NCBI RefSeq assembly: GCF_036226445.1
Contig: NZ_CP108474.1
Coordinates: forward strand, 2,790,001 to 2,854,000
Length of the DNA stretch: 64,000 nt
Reading direction: 5' to 3'
Origin: Streptomyces sp. NBC_01255
GTDB lineage: Bacteria > Actinomycetota > Actinomycetes > Streptomycetales > Streptomycetaceae
Position numbers and translations under genes: made by a program. The notes beneath the pieces were generated by a model, which did not search any database, was not told where the DNA came from, and saw only the letters and a program-made list of their open reading frames with translations. Below, one piece after another: positions 54,511 to 61,725 of this stretch (within the stretch, counting starts at the first letter, position 1; each line of letters starts with the position of its first letter).

Positions 54511-55884
54511 GTGTCGCGAAGGCTGCTGCGCACGGTGTGCACGGCGGCGCTGGCCGCTGCGACGGCCCTCACGGGGGTGGTCCCGGCGGCCGGCGCGAGG
54601 CCGGCGGACCCGCCCGTGGACCCCTCGGCGGAGGCCCCGATCGCCTGGGCGGACCCGGCGGCGGAACCGGTCGGACCGGTGGATCCGGAGGCGGAACCGG
54701 TCGGACCGGTGGATCCGGAGGTGGATCCGACCGCAGGGGTGGATCCGGAGGCGGATCCGACCGAACAGGTGGTCCCGGGCTCGACTGACGCCCCCGGCGC
54801 TCCCGACTCCCCTGACTCGCAGCTCGAACCCGTCGACGACGCCGCCGCTCTCCCACCGCCCGGCGGCGACTCCGTCGCCGGGCTCCTCGGCCGGCTGCGG
54901 ACGCTCTACCGGCAGGCCGAGGAGGCCACCGAGCGGTTCAACGCCGCCGAGGAGGCGCTCAAGCTCCAGGCCGCCGACACCAAGAAGGTCTCGGCCCGGC
55001 TCACCGCCGCCCGGACCGACCTGGACCTGGGCCGGGCCGAGGCCGGGCGGCTCGCCAGGGAGCAGTACCAGGGCAAGACCGAGGCCAACTCCTACCTCCG
55101 GGTGCTCTTCGCGCAGGACCCCCAGTCGGCCCTGGACCAGGGGCGCCTGCTGGCCCGCGCGGCCCGCGACCGGGCCGGCACCGTCTCGCGGCTCGAAGGC
55201 GCCGAGCGGCGCGCCGACGCGCTCGCGAGCGCGTCCCGCAAGGCCCTCGACCGGCAGCAGTCCCTCGCCGCCGCGCAACGCACCCGGCGCGACGAGGTGA
55301 CGGCGAAGCTGCGCGAGGTCGAGAAGCTGCTCGCGTCCCTCTCGCCCGAGCAGCTCACCCGGCTCACCGAACTGGAGCGCGTCCAGACCGCGGGCGCCCA
55401 GCGCGAACTCCTCGACTCCGGCGTCCTGGACGGCCTCCGCGCCCCGTCCCGTGCGGGCGCCGCGGCCCTGCGCTTCGCCGTGGGACAGATCGGCAAGCCG
55501 TACGTGTGGGGGGCCGAGGGCCCGGAGTCGTACGACTGCTCGGGGCTGACCCAGCAGGCGTGGGCGGCGGCGGGGCGGGAGATCCCGCGGACGAGCCAGG
55601 AGCAGTGGGCGACGCTGCCCCGGGTGCCGCTGTCCGAGCTCCGCCCGGGCGACCTGGTGGTGTACTTCCCGGGCGCCACCCATGTGGCGCTCTATCTCGG
55701 CGAGGGGCTGGTGGTGCAGGCCCCGCGGCCCGGCGGGAAGGTGAAGGTCTCCCCCGTCGCGGCGAACCCGCTGCTCGGGGCGGTCCGCCCCGATCCGGGC
55801 GGGCAGGCCCTGGAGACGTACGCGCCGCCGGCGCTTCCGGCGGGGGCCACGGACGGCGGGGACGAGGGGTACGACCGGCCGTGA
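54511..55884 (+). CDS. Secreted NlpC/P60 peptidoglycan hydrolase
   Basis: 457 residues from GTG 54511 with GGAGGTGG upstream. A signal peptide (1-30) precedes a Pro/Glu/Val-rich repeat region (about 40-100), a long coiled coil (about 120-300) and a C-terminal NlpC/P60 domain. The catalytic Cys343 is in SYDCSGLTQQAW and His391 in ATHVALYLG. It cleaves peptide stems in the wall, like RipA or SwlA-type endopeptidases; the coiled coil usually restrains the enzyme. A TGACGCGTCA palindrome lies at 54479-54488 before the gene. Confidence 0.92.
   Translation: MSRRLLRTVCTAALAAATALTGVVPAAGARPADPPVDPSAEAPIAWADPAAEPVGPVDPEAEPVGPVDPEVDPTAGVDPEADPTEQVVPGSTDAPGAPDSPDSQLEPVDDAAALPPPGGDSVAGLLGRLRTLYRQAEEATERFNAAEEALKLQAADTKKVSARLTAARTDLDLGRAEAGRLAREQYQGKTEANSYLRVLFAQDPQSALDQGRLLARAARDRAGTVSRLEGAERRADALASASRKALDRQQSLAAAQRTRRDEVTAKLREVEKLLASLSPEQLTRLTELERVQTAGAQRELLDSGVLDGLRAPSRAGAAALRFAVGQIGKPYVWGAEGPESYDCSGLTQQAWAAAGREIPRTSQEQWATLPRVPLSELRPGDLVVYFPGATHVALYLGEGLVVQAPRPGGKVKVSPVAANPLLGAVRPDPGGQALETYAPPALPAGATDGGDEGYDRP
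54661..54720 (+). repeat. Perfect 30-bp tandem repeat inside the NlpC/P60 gene
   Basis: Two identical 30-base units (54661-54690, 54691-54720), each encoding AEPVGPVDPE, followed by two diverged units to about 54770 (VDPTAGVDPE, ADPTEQ). In-frame units suggest that the length of the acidic linker varies between strains. Confidence 0.92.
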
Positions 55885-55979
55885 ACTCCCCTTCGCCGAC
55901 CGCCCCTTGCCATCAGAAGTAATAAGCGCCAAGCTTCACGGGTCCTTACAGTCGCCTGCCCCGGACTGGGAGCCCCGTC

Positions 55980-57323
55980 ATGCCCAAGCTGCTGCCGGAC
56001 ACCGGACCACAGCGCACCCTCGCCGCCTCGAACTTCGTCTACACCGTCGGCAGCGGCCTCTTCCTGACCGCCGGGGTCCTGTACTTCACCCAGGCCGTGC
56101 ACCTCCCGGCCGCCACCGTCGGGCTCGGGCTCGGCATCGCCGGGCTCCTCTCGCTGGCCGTGGGCATCGCCGTCGGCCATCTCGCGGACCGGCACGGAGC
56201 ACGCACCGTCTACGCGGCGACCCTGGTGGTCCAGGCGGTTGCCACGGCGGGCTTCGTCCTCGCGGACGGGTTCTGGCCGTTCGTCCTCGCCGTCTCGACG
56301 GCCACCGGGGCCAAGGCCGCCGGGCTCGCCGCCCGCGCGCCGCTGATCCGGCACTACGGCGGCGACCGGCCACAGGAGTTCCGCTCCTACCTGCGGGCCG
56401 TGACCAACGTCGGCATCTCCCTCGGGGCGCTGCTCGCGGGCTGGGCCGTCCAGGTCGGCACCCTCGACGCGTACCGGATCCTGGTCGCCGGCAACGCCCT
56501 CGCGTTCGCGGCCGCCGCAGCCGTCCTGCTCCTCCTGCCGCCCGTCGCGCCGGCACCGGCCACCGAAGGGCCCCGCTGGCTCGCGCTGCGGGACCGGCCG
56601 TACCTGGTGCTCACGGCGCTCGACGGCGTCATGGCCATCCAGTTCAAGGTGCTCACGGTGGCCATCCCGCTCTGGCTGGTCGGATCCACCACCGCCCCGC
56701 ACTGGCTGGTCTCGGGCGCGATGCTCGCCAACACCGTCCTGGTCGTCGGACTCCAGGTCCGGGCGAGCCGCGGCATCGACTCGCCCCGGGCCGGCGGCCG
56801 CGCCTACCGTCGCGCCGGAGCGGCCTTCCTCGCCTCCTGCGGCCTGGTCTCGCTCTCCGCGGGCGTCCCGGAGTGGGCCGCCGTCGCCCTGCTCCTGACC
56901 GCAGTGGTGGTCCACACGGTCGGCGAACTCTGGCATTCGGCGGGCGGCTTCGAGGTGTCCTTCGCCCTCGCCCCACGCCACGCCACCGGCCAGTACCTGG
57001 GCGTCTTCGGCCTCGGTGCGGGCCTCTCCGAGGCCCTCGGCCCCGGGCTCCTGATCGCCCTCTGCATCACCTGGGGGCGCCCCGGCTGGTTCGTCGTCGG
57101 CGCGCTCTTCGCGATCGCCGGGCTCCTGACCCCGCTCGCGGTGCGCCGGGCCGAGGCCGCGGCCGACAGGACCGGAGCCGGTCAGCCGAAGAGGGAGATG
57201 ACGCCGAGCACCCAGACCGTCATGAAGGCGAGGAACCCCACGACACAGCCGATGCCCACGAGGATCTCGCCGATCGACAGCGGCGCGGCGGGCACCTCGT
57301 ACCGCTCGCCCTCCTCCTCGTAG
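55980..57323 (+). CDS. MFS transporter
   Basis: 447 residues from ATG 55980 with GGGAG upstream. Twelve hydrophobic helices; the loop 2-3 motif GHLADRHGAR and the family fold match drug-efflux-type MFS proteins. The last 47 codons (from about KREMTPSTQ) lie antisense to the convergent DUF6584 gene and look unlike protein evolved for function. The native stop was probably lost near the end of helix 12. Substrate unknown. Confidence 0.88.
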   Translation: MPKLLPDTGPQRTLAASNFVYTVGSGLFLTAGVLYFTQAVHLPAATVGLGLGIAGLLSLAVGIAVGHLADRHGARTVYAATLVVQAVATAGFVLADGFWPFVLAVSTATGAKAAGLAARAPLIRHYGGDRPQEFRSYLRAVTNVGISLGALLAGWAVQVGTLDAYRILVAGNALAFAAAAAVLLLLPPVAPAPATEGPRWLALRDRPYLVLTALDGVMAIQFKVLTVAIPLWLVGSTTAPHWLVSGAMLANTVLVVGLQVRASRGIDSPRAGGRAYRRAGAAFLASCGLVSLSAGVPEWAAVALLLTAVVVHTVGELWHSAGGFEVSFALAPRHATGQYLGVFGLGAGLSEALGPGLLIALCITWGRPGWFVVGALFAIAGLLTPLAVRRAEAAADRTGAGQPKREMTPSTQTVMKARNPTTQPMPTRISPIDSGAAGTSYRSPSSS

Positions 57324-57706
57324 GACTCCGGGTCGTCCCAGTCGACCGGGTGCCCCAGCTCCTCGGCGCAGGCCGTCCGCACCGCCACCAGCCGCTCCTC
57401 GGCCACGGCGGTGGCGGCCAGGGCCTCGGGGCCGCGCCACGCGAGGGCCTTCATGCGCCACCCGGGAGACCCGTACCGCGCCTCGAAGGCGGCGGTCTCG
57501 TCCGCGTCCCGGTCCTCTTCGAGGTACATCCAGCGCCCCGCCTCCGCCGCGTCGCCGTACAGCCGGTACACCTCGGCCAGGCGGCGGCGGAGGGTCAGGT
57601 CGTACGGGAAGGACGCGACGAGGCCGCGCAGGCGCTGGCGTGCCATCGGCACGCGGCCGGCGGCCAGGTCCGCGTCCACGCGGGCCAGGGTGTTCGAGAG
57701 GGGCAT
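57182..57706 (-). CDS. DUF6584 family protein
   Basis: 174 residues from ATG 57706 (MPLSNTLARVDADLAAGR). A TPR-like helical N-terminus (ARQRLRGLVASFPYDLTLRRRLAEVYRLYGDAAEAGRWMYL, shown here in two halves about residues 21-61) precedes a C-terminal transmembrane helix (GEILVGIGCVVGFLAFMTVW). This fits the actinobacterial DUF6584 family of unknown function. It overlaps the MFS gene tail-to-tail by 142 bases. Confidence 0.8.
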   Translation of the reverse strand: MPLSNTLARVDADLAAGRVPMARQRLRGLVASFPYDLTLRRRLAEVYRLYGDAAEAGRWMYLEEDRDADETAAFEARYGSPGWRMKALAWRGPEALAATAVAEERLVAVRTACAEELGHPVDWDDPESYEEEGERYEVPAAPLSIGEILVGIGCVVGFLAFMTVWVLGVISLFG

Positions 57707-57754
57707 GCCCACATCATCGAGCACCGCGGCCGGGCAGTTCGAACCCTTTACGAC

Positions 57755-57771
57755 GGAGGCTTCGAGCCTCC
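57755..57771. terminator. Short hairpin upstream of the DUF6584 gene
   Basis: GGAGGCT, TCG loop, AGCCTCC. It lies between divergent genes, so it is more likely a regulatory palindrome or chance than a terminator. Confidence 0.35.
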
Positions 57772-57843
57772 GGAGCCCTGTCCTCCGTACCGGACGGTAC
57801 CTACGCTTGTCCGCACGACGTGGGCCCGGGGGGAGCTGAGGCA

Positions 57844-58821
57844 ATGTCAGGGGCATGGCAGCAGTACCCGGGCGGGGTCCCGCCCCGCCCCCACCCCGGT
57901 TGGCAACCGGCCCCGCCGCCGCCGTACTTCGTCCCACCACCGCTGCCACCACGCCCGGGTCCGGGTGCGCTGCTCGGCGGCGCCTTCCGGGTCCTGGGCA
58001 GGACCTGGCGCTCCCTCCTGGGGGCGCTGTTCGTGGCGGAACTGGTCGTGCTGGCGACGCCCGTGGGCGTCGGATTCGGCATGTACGCGCTCAGGGGCGG
58101 TTCCGACCTGGGCACGGGCTCGACCGATCCGAGCGTGCTGGTGGACTTCGCCCTGATCTACGCCCTTCCCCTCTTCCTGCTCCTCTACCTGATCCAGGGC
58201 GTGACCGGCGCCCTGGCCGCCACGCTGGCCGCGCAGGACGCGACGGGAACGCGGGTCACCGTGCGCGGGCTGCTGAGAGCGAGCGCGCCCCGCGTGCCCG
58301 GCACGGTCGGCGGGTACCTGCTCAGCAGCGTGGTGCTCCTGCCCCTGCTGGTCACCCCCCTCGCACCGCTCGCGGTCTGGCTGTGGGTGGTGTTCGCGCT
58401 CATCCCGGCGGTCATGGCCCACCAAGAAGTCGGCCTGTTCGAGGCCATAGGCCGGACGGTGGACCTGCTCAAGGGCAGCTGGTGGTGGACGTTCTTGAAC
58501 ATGGTGCTCGCAACGGTGATCGCGTTCGGAGCGGACTTCATCGGAGGCTTCCTCCTGTCCGTCCCCGAATCGGCGATCCAGGCGGCCAACGACCGCAGCG
58601 AGCCGACGCTCGAAGACGTCGCCTCGCTCCTGGGAGCCACCGTGGGGGGCTTGACCCTGATCATCGGCATCCTGATGTTCCAGCTCGCCTTCACCCACCT
58701 GGTCGGCGCCCAGATCTACAAGGCGCTGAGCGCCCGCCACAACGCCCTGGCCCCGCCGTCCCCACTGCCCTATCCGCCCCCGCCCGGCGCCATTCCGCCG
58801 CCGAGACGGCCCGGATGGTGA
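57844..58821 (+). CDS. Polytopic membrane protein with proline-rich ends
   Basis: 325 residues from ATG 57844. The N-terminus (1-40) is Pro/Gly/Tyr-rich, then five to six membrane helices, with a block HQEVGLFEAIGRTVDLLKGSWW typical of the glycerophosphodiesterase membrane-domain family found widely in actinobacteria, and a Pro-rich C-terminus. No catalytic domain is attached. Role unknown. It converges on the monooxygenase gene. Confidence 0.8.
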   Translation: MSGAWQQYPGGVPPRPHPGWQPAPPPPYFVPPPLPPRPGPGALLGGAFRVLGRTWRSLLGALFVAELVVLATPVGVGFGMYALRGGSDLGTGSTDPSVLVDFALIYALPLFLLLYLIQGVTGALAATLAAQDATGTRVTVRGLLRASAPRVPGTVGGYLLSSVVLLPLLVTPLAPLAVWLWVVFALIPAVMAHQEVGLFEAIGRTVDLLKGSWWWTFLNMVLATVIAFGADFIGGFLLSVPESAIQAANDRSEPTLEDVASLLGATVGGLTLIIGILMFQLAFTHLVGAQIYKALSARHNALAPPSPLPYPPPPGAIPPPRRPGW

Positions 58822-58845
58822 GCTCCCACCCGGGCCATCGGCCTG

Positions 58846-60081
58846 TCAGCTTCCGGAGAGCGACGCCAGGTACGCGTTCGTCTTCTCCGGGTCGAAGAAG
58901 AAGTTCTCGAAGTCGGCAGGGTCGTTGAAGCCGTTCGCGAAGCGGTCGGCGGCCGGCTGGAGCTGGCCCGCCGCGCCGATCAGGTTGAGGACGTGCTCCG
59001 GCGGGACGCCCAGCATCGCGTTCGTCCACTTGGTGACGTGCTGCGCGGTGTCCCAGTAACGGTCGAAGGCGGACTGCATCCAGGCCTCGTCGAAGGGCTT
59101 GTCGCCGTGCTCGACGATCGCCGCGAGGTACGCGGCGGCGCACTTGGACGCCGAGTTGGAGCCCTGGCCCGTGATCGGGTCGTTGGCGACGACCACGTCG
59201 GCGACACCGAGGACCAGGCCGCCGCCGGGCAGCCGGCCGATGGGGTTGCGGACGGTCGGCGCGTACCGGCCGGCGAGGGTGCCGCCCGCGTCGGTCAGCT
59301 CGACCTTGGTGGCCCGCGCGTACTCCCAGGGCGTGAACTTCTCCATCAGCTCCAGCGTCAGCGCCAGGTGCTCCGACGGGTCCTTGATGCCCTGGAAGAC
59401 GTCGAGCGGGCCGCCGGGGATCCCCTCCCAGAAGAGGATGTCGGCGCGGCCGCCGGTCGTCAGGGTCGGCATGACGAAGAGCTCGCCGACGCCCGGGACC
59501 AGGTTGCAGCGGACCGCGTCGAAGTCCGGGTGCTCCGGGCGCGGGCCGAGACCGTGGACGTACGCGACGGCCAGCGCCCGCTGCGGCTCCGCGTACGGCG
59601 AACGGGACGCGTCCCGGCCGAACATGGAGACCAGCTCGCCCTTGCCCGCGGCGACGAGCACCAGGTCGTAGTTGCGGGAGAAGTAGTCCAGGTCGCCGAC
59701 GGCCGCGCCGTGTATGACGAGCTGGCCGCCGCGCTGGGCGAAGGTCTCCATCCAGCCGGCCATCTTCACGCGCTGGTCGACGGACTGCGCGTAGCCGTCG
59801 AGCCTGCCGACCCAGTCGATCGCCCGGCCGGCGTCGGGGGCGGCGACGGAGACGCCGAGGCCCTCGATCCGGGGGGCCTGGGACTCCCAGAAGTTGAGGC
59901 CGAGGTCCCGCTCGTGCTGGAGGGCCGTGTCGAACATGCACTGCGTGGACATGACGCGCCCGGCGCGGATCTCGTCCGCCGTCCGGTTCGACATGAGGGT
60001 GACCTCGTACCCCTGCGTCTGAAGTCCGAGGGCGAGCTGCAGACCGGACTGGCCGGCGCCGACTATGAGTATCTTCCGCAT
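58846..60081 (-). CDS. Styrene/indole monooxygenase-like flavoprotein (StyA family)
   Basis: 411 residues from ATG 60081, AGGAG nine bases upstream. The FAD-binding Rossmann motif GAGQSG is at 8-13, and GQGSNSASKCAA near the C-terminal half matches the StyA-type oxygenase. Such enzymes epoxidise styrene or indole with FADH2 from a separate reductase (StyB), which is not seen here. It follows CvnD after 34 bases on the same strand, as monooxygenases and P450s often follow conservons, so it may be co-expressed. Confidence 0.88.
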   Translation of the reverse strand: MRKILIVGAGQSGLQLALGLQTQGYEVTLMSNRTADEIRAGRVMSTQCMFDTALQHERDLGLNFWESQAPRIEGLGVSVAAPDAGRAIDWVGRLDGYAQSVDQRVKMAGWMETFAQRGGQLVIHGAAVGDLDYFSRNYDLVLVAAGKGELVSMFGRDASRSPYAEPQRALAVAYVHGLGPRPEHPDFDAVRCNLVPGVGELFVMPTLTTGGRADILFWEGIPGGPLDVFQGIKDPSEHLALTLELMEKFTPWEYARATKVELTDAGGTLAGRYAPTVRNPIGRLPGGGLVLGVADVVVANDPITGQGSNSASKCAAAYLAAIVEHGDKPFDEAWMQSAFDRYWDTAQHVTKWTNAMLGVPPEHVLNLIGAAGQLQPAADRFANGFNDPADFENFFFDPEKTNAYLASLSGS

Positions 60082-60115
60082 GGGTGGTGCTCCTGGCGCG
60101 TGAGAGAACTGTTCG

Positions 60116-60817
60116 CTATTCGGGGGTTGCTTCGAGCGCGTGCGCGACCATGGAGAGCAGGGTCTCGACGACGCTGTAGCGCTTGCGCGCGTCCATGATC
60201 ACCACCGGCACGTCCGGGGAGACCGTCAGGGCCTCCCTGACGTCCTCCGGCTCGAAGCGCTCGGTGCCCTCGAAGTGGTTGACGGCCACGATGTACGGGA
60301 GGCCGCAGCTCTCGAAGTAGTCCAGGGCCGGGAAGCAGTCCGTCAGCCGGCGCGTGTCGGCGAGCACGATCGCCCCGATCGCCCCGCGCACCAGGTCGTC
60401 CCACATGAACCAGAAGCGCTGCTGTCCCGGCGTGCCGAACACGTACAGCACGAGGTCGTTGTCGAGGGTGATCCGGCCGAAGTCCATCGCCACCGTGGTG
60501 GTGAGCTTGTCCGGCGTGGACGTGAGGTCGTCCGTGTCCTCGCTCGCCCGGGTCATCAGCGCCTCGGTCTGGAGCGGGGTGATCTCCGAGACCGCGCGGA
60601 CGAAGGTGGTCTTGCCGACGCCGAAGCCGCCCGCGACCACGATCTTCGTCGCGATCGGGGCCCGGGTGTGGTCGAGCTGCCAGTCCTGGGCGCCGTCGTC
60701 GGCGCCCGGTTCCGGTTCGTACGGACCGGCCTGGGGCTGTGCGGGGATTCCGGCGGCCGCCGGAGCTTCCACCGGTGATTCGGAGACGGCGGTGGCGTCA
60801 GAGACGACGGAGTCCAC
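60116..60817 (-). CDS. Conservon GTPase-like protein (CvnD)
   Basis: 233 residues from GTG 60817. A disordered acidic/Pro-rich N-terminus (1-55) is followed by a Ras-like P-loop domain with GGFGVGKT (63-70), DFGRITLDNDL, GTPGQQRFWF and VNHFEGTERF. These MglA/CvnD proteins act in a membrane complex with the CvnA kinase, CvnB roadblock and CvnC. The start lies inside the cvnC end (20-base overlap). Confidence 0.93.
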   Translation of the reverse strand: MDSVVSDATAVSESPVEAPAAAGIPAQPQAGPYEPEPGADDGAQDWQLDHTRAPIATKIVVAGGFGVGKTTFVRAVSEITPLQTEALMTRASEDTDDLTSTPDKLTTTVAMDFGRITLDNDLVLYVFGTPGQQRFWFMWDDLVRGAIGAIVLADTRRLTDCFPALDYFESCGLPYIVAVNHFEGTERFEPEDVREALTVSPDVPVVIMDARKRYSVVETLLSMVAHALEATPE

Positions 60818-61220
60818 TCAGCACCCTTTCGAGGAGCGCGCGGTCGGGCTGGCCGGTGCCGTGACCGGTCCCGTACACACGGATCTTTCCCTGGTCGGCC
60901 AGGTCGCTGAGCAGCACCCGGACGACTCCCAACGGCATCTTCAGGAGCGCCGAGATCTCCGCGACCGTCCGCATGCGGCGGCAGATCTCGACTATGGCCC
61001 GCATCTCCGGCATCAGACCGCGGGCTCCGGGCCCGCCGTCCGTCAGGACCTTGCGCGCGGGGGCCGCTTCGAGCGCGGCCACGAAGGTCTCGACGAGCAG
61101 GACGTGACCGAACCGGGTACGGCCTCCGGTCAGCGAGTACGGGCGTACGCGTGAGGGGCGCCGCCCGTCCCCGCGTACCGGCAGTTTGTGGTCGTGAAAG
61201 GCCGCGGACGCAGACGTCAC
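60798..61220 (-). CDS. Conservon DUF742 protein (CvnC)
   Basis: 140 residues from GTG 61220. DUF742 with RPYSLTGGRTRFGHVLLVET and a winged-helix-like IVEICRRMRTVAEISALLKMPLGVVRVLLSDLA block. It is the third partner of the heterotrimeric-G-like conservon complex. Its GTG comes from the second unit of a 17-bp tandem repeat; in the ancestral arrangement it probably overlapped the roadblock stop. Confidence 0.93.
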   Translation of the reverse strand: MTSASAAFHDHKLPVRGDGRRPSRVRPYSLTGGRTRFGHVLLVETFVAALEAAPARKVLTDGGPGARGLMPEMRAIVEICRRMRTVAEISALLKMPLGVVRVLLSDLADQGKIRVYGTGHGTGQPDRALLERVLSGLRRL

Positions 61221-61252
61221 TGGGTGCTCTCCATCACTGGGTGCTCTCCATC
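61217..61252. repeat. 17-bp tandem repeat duplicating the end of the roadblock gene
   Basis: TCACTGGGTGCTCTCCA at 61217-61233 and again at 61234-61250, plus two more bases in register. On the minus strand each unit is ATGGAGAGCACCCAGTGA-like, encoding MESTQ and the stop of the roadblock protein. The second unit supplies the GTG of cvnC. Confidence 0.95.
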
Positions 61253-61725
61253 GATTTGCGCAGCTCACTGCGGACTTCGGGGGTGAGTACGTGTCCGGCG
61301 CGGCCCACGAAGAGCGCCATGTGGTACGCCACGACGCTCATGTCGCAGTCGGGGGTGGCGTGCACGCCGAGCAGCGAGCCGTCGCTGATCGACATCACGA
61401 AGACGCTGCCCTCCTCCATCGCCACCATGGTCTGCTTGACCCCGCCGCCGTCCATCAGCCGGGCCGCGCCGATGGTGAGGCTGCCGATGCCCGAGACGAT
61501 GGTGGCCAGGTCGGCGCTGGAGCCGCGCGGCCCGTCGGGACGGACGGCGTCGGCGGCGGCCGTGGCCGCCTGCTGGGTGGCCGGGTCGGACGAGAGCAGC
61601 ATCAGCCCGTCGGAGGAGACGACGGCGACCGAGCGGACTCCCGGTACCTCCTCCACGAGATTGCCCAGCAGCCATTGCAGGTTGCGGGCCTCCGTGCTCA
61701 GTCCGAACGTTCCCGTCGCAGTCAA
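61234..61725 (-). CDS. Conservon roadblock/LC7 protein (CvnB)
   Basis: 163 residues from TTG 61725 with GAGGAGG upstream; the TTG overlaps the cvnA stop (TTGA). A complete roadblock domain is present: LQWLLGNLVEEVPGVRSVAVVSSDGLMLLSS and MVAMEEGSVFVMSISDGSLLGV. It should regulate nucleotide exchange or hydrolysis of the adjacent CvnD GTPase. Its final five codons and stop are repeated as a 17-bp unit. Confidence 0.94.
   Translation of the reverse strand: MTATGTFGLSTEARNLQWLLGNLVEEVPGVRSVAVVSSDGLMLLSSDPATQQAATAAADAVRPDGPRGSSADLATIVSGIGSLTIGAARLMDGGGVKQTMVAMEEGSVFVMSISDGSLLGVHATPDCDMSVVAYHMALFVGRAGHVLTPEVRSELRKSMESTQ

Noticed and set aside
57715..57790. tRNA-like sequence (GCAGTTCGAACCC followed by a hairpin)
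   Set aside because: It has a T-loop-like motif but no acceptor, D-arm or anticodon stem that pair properly.
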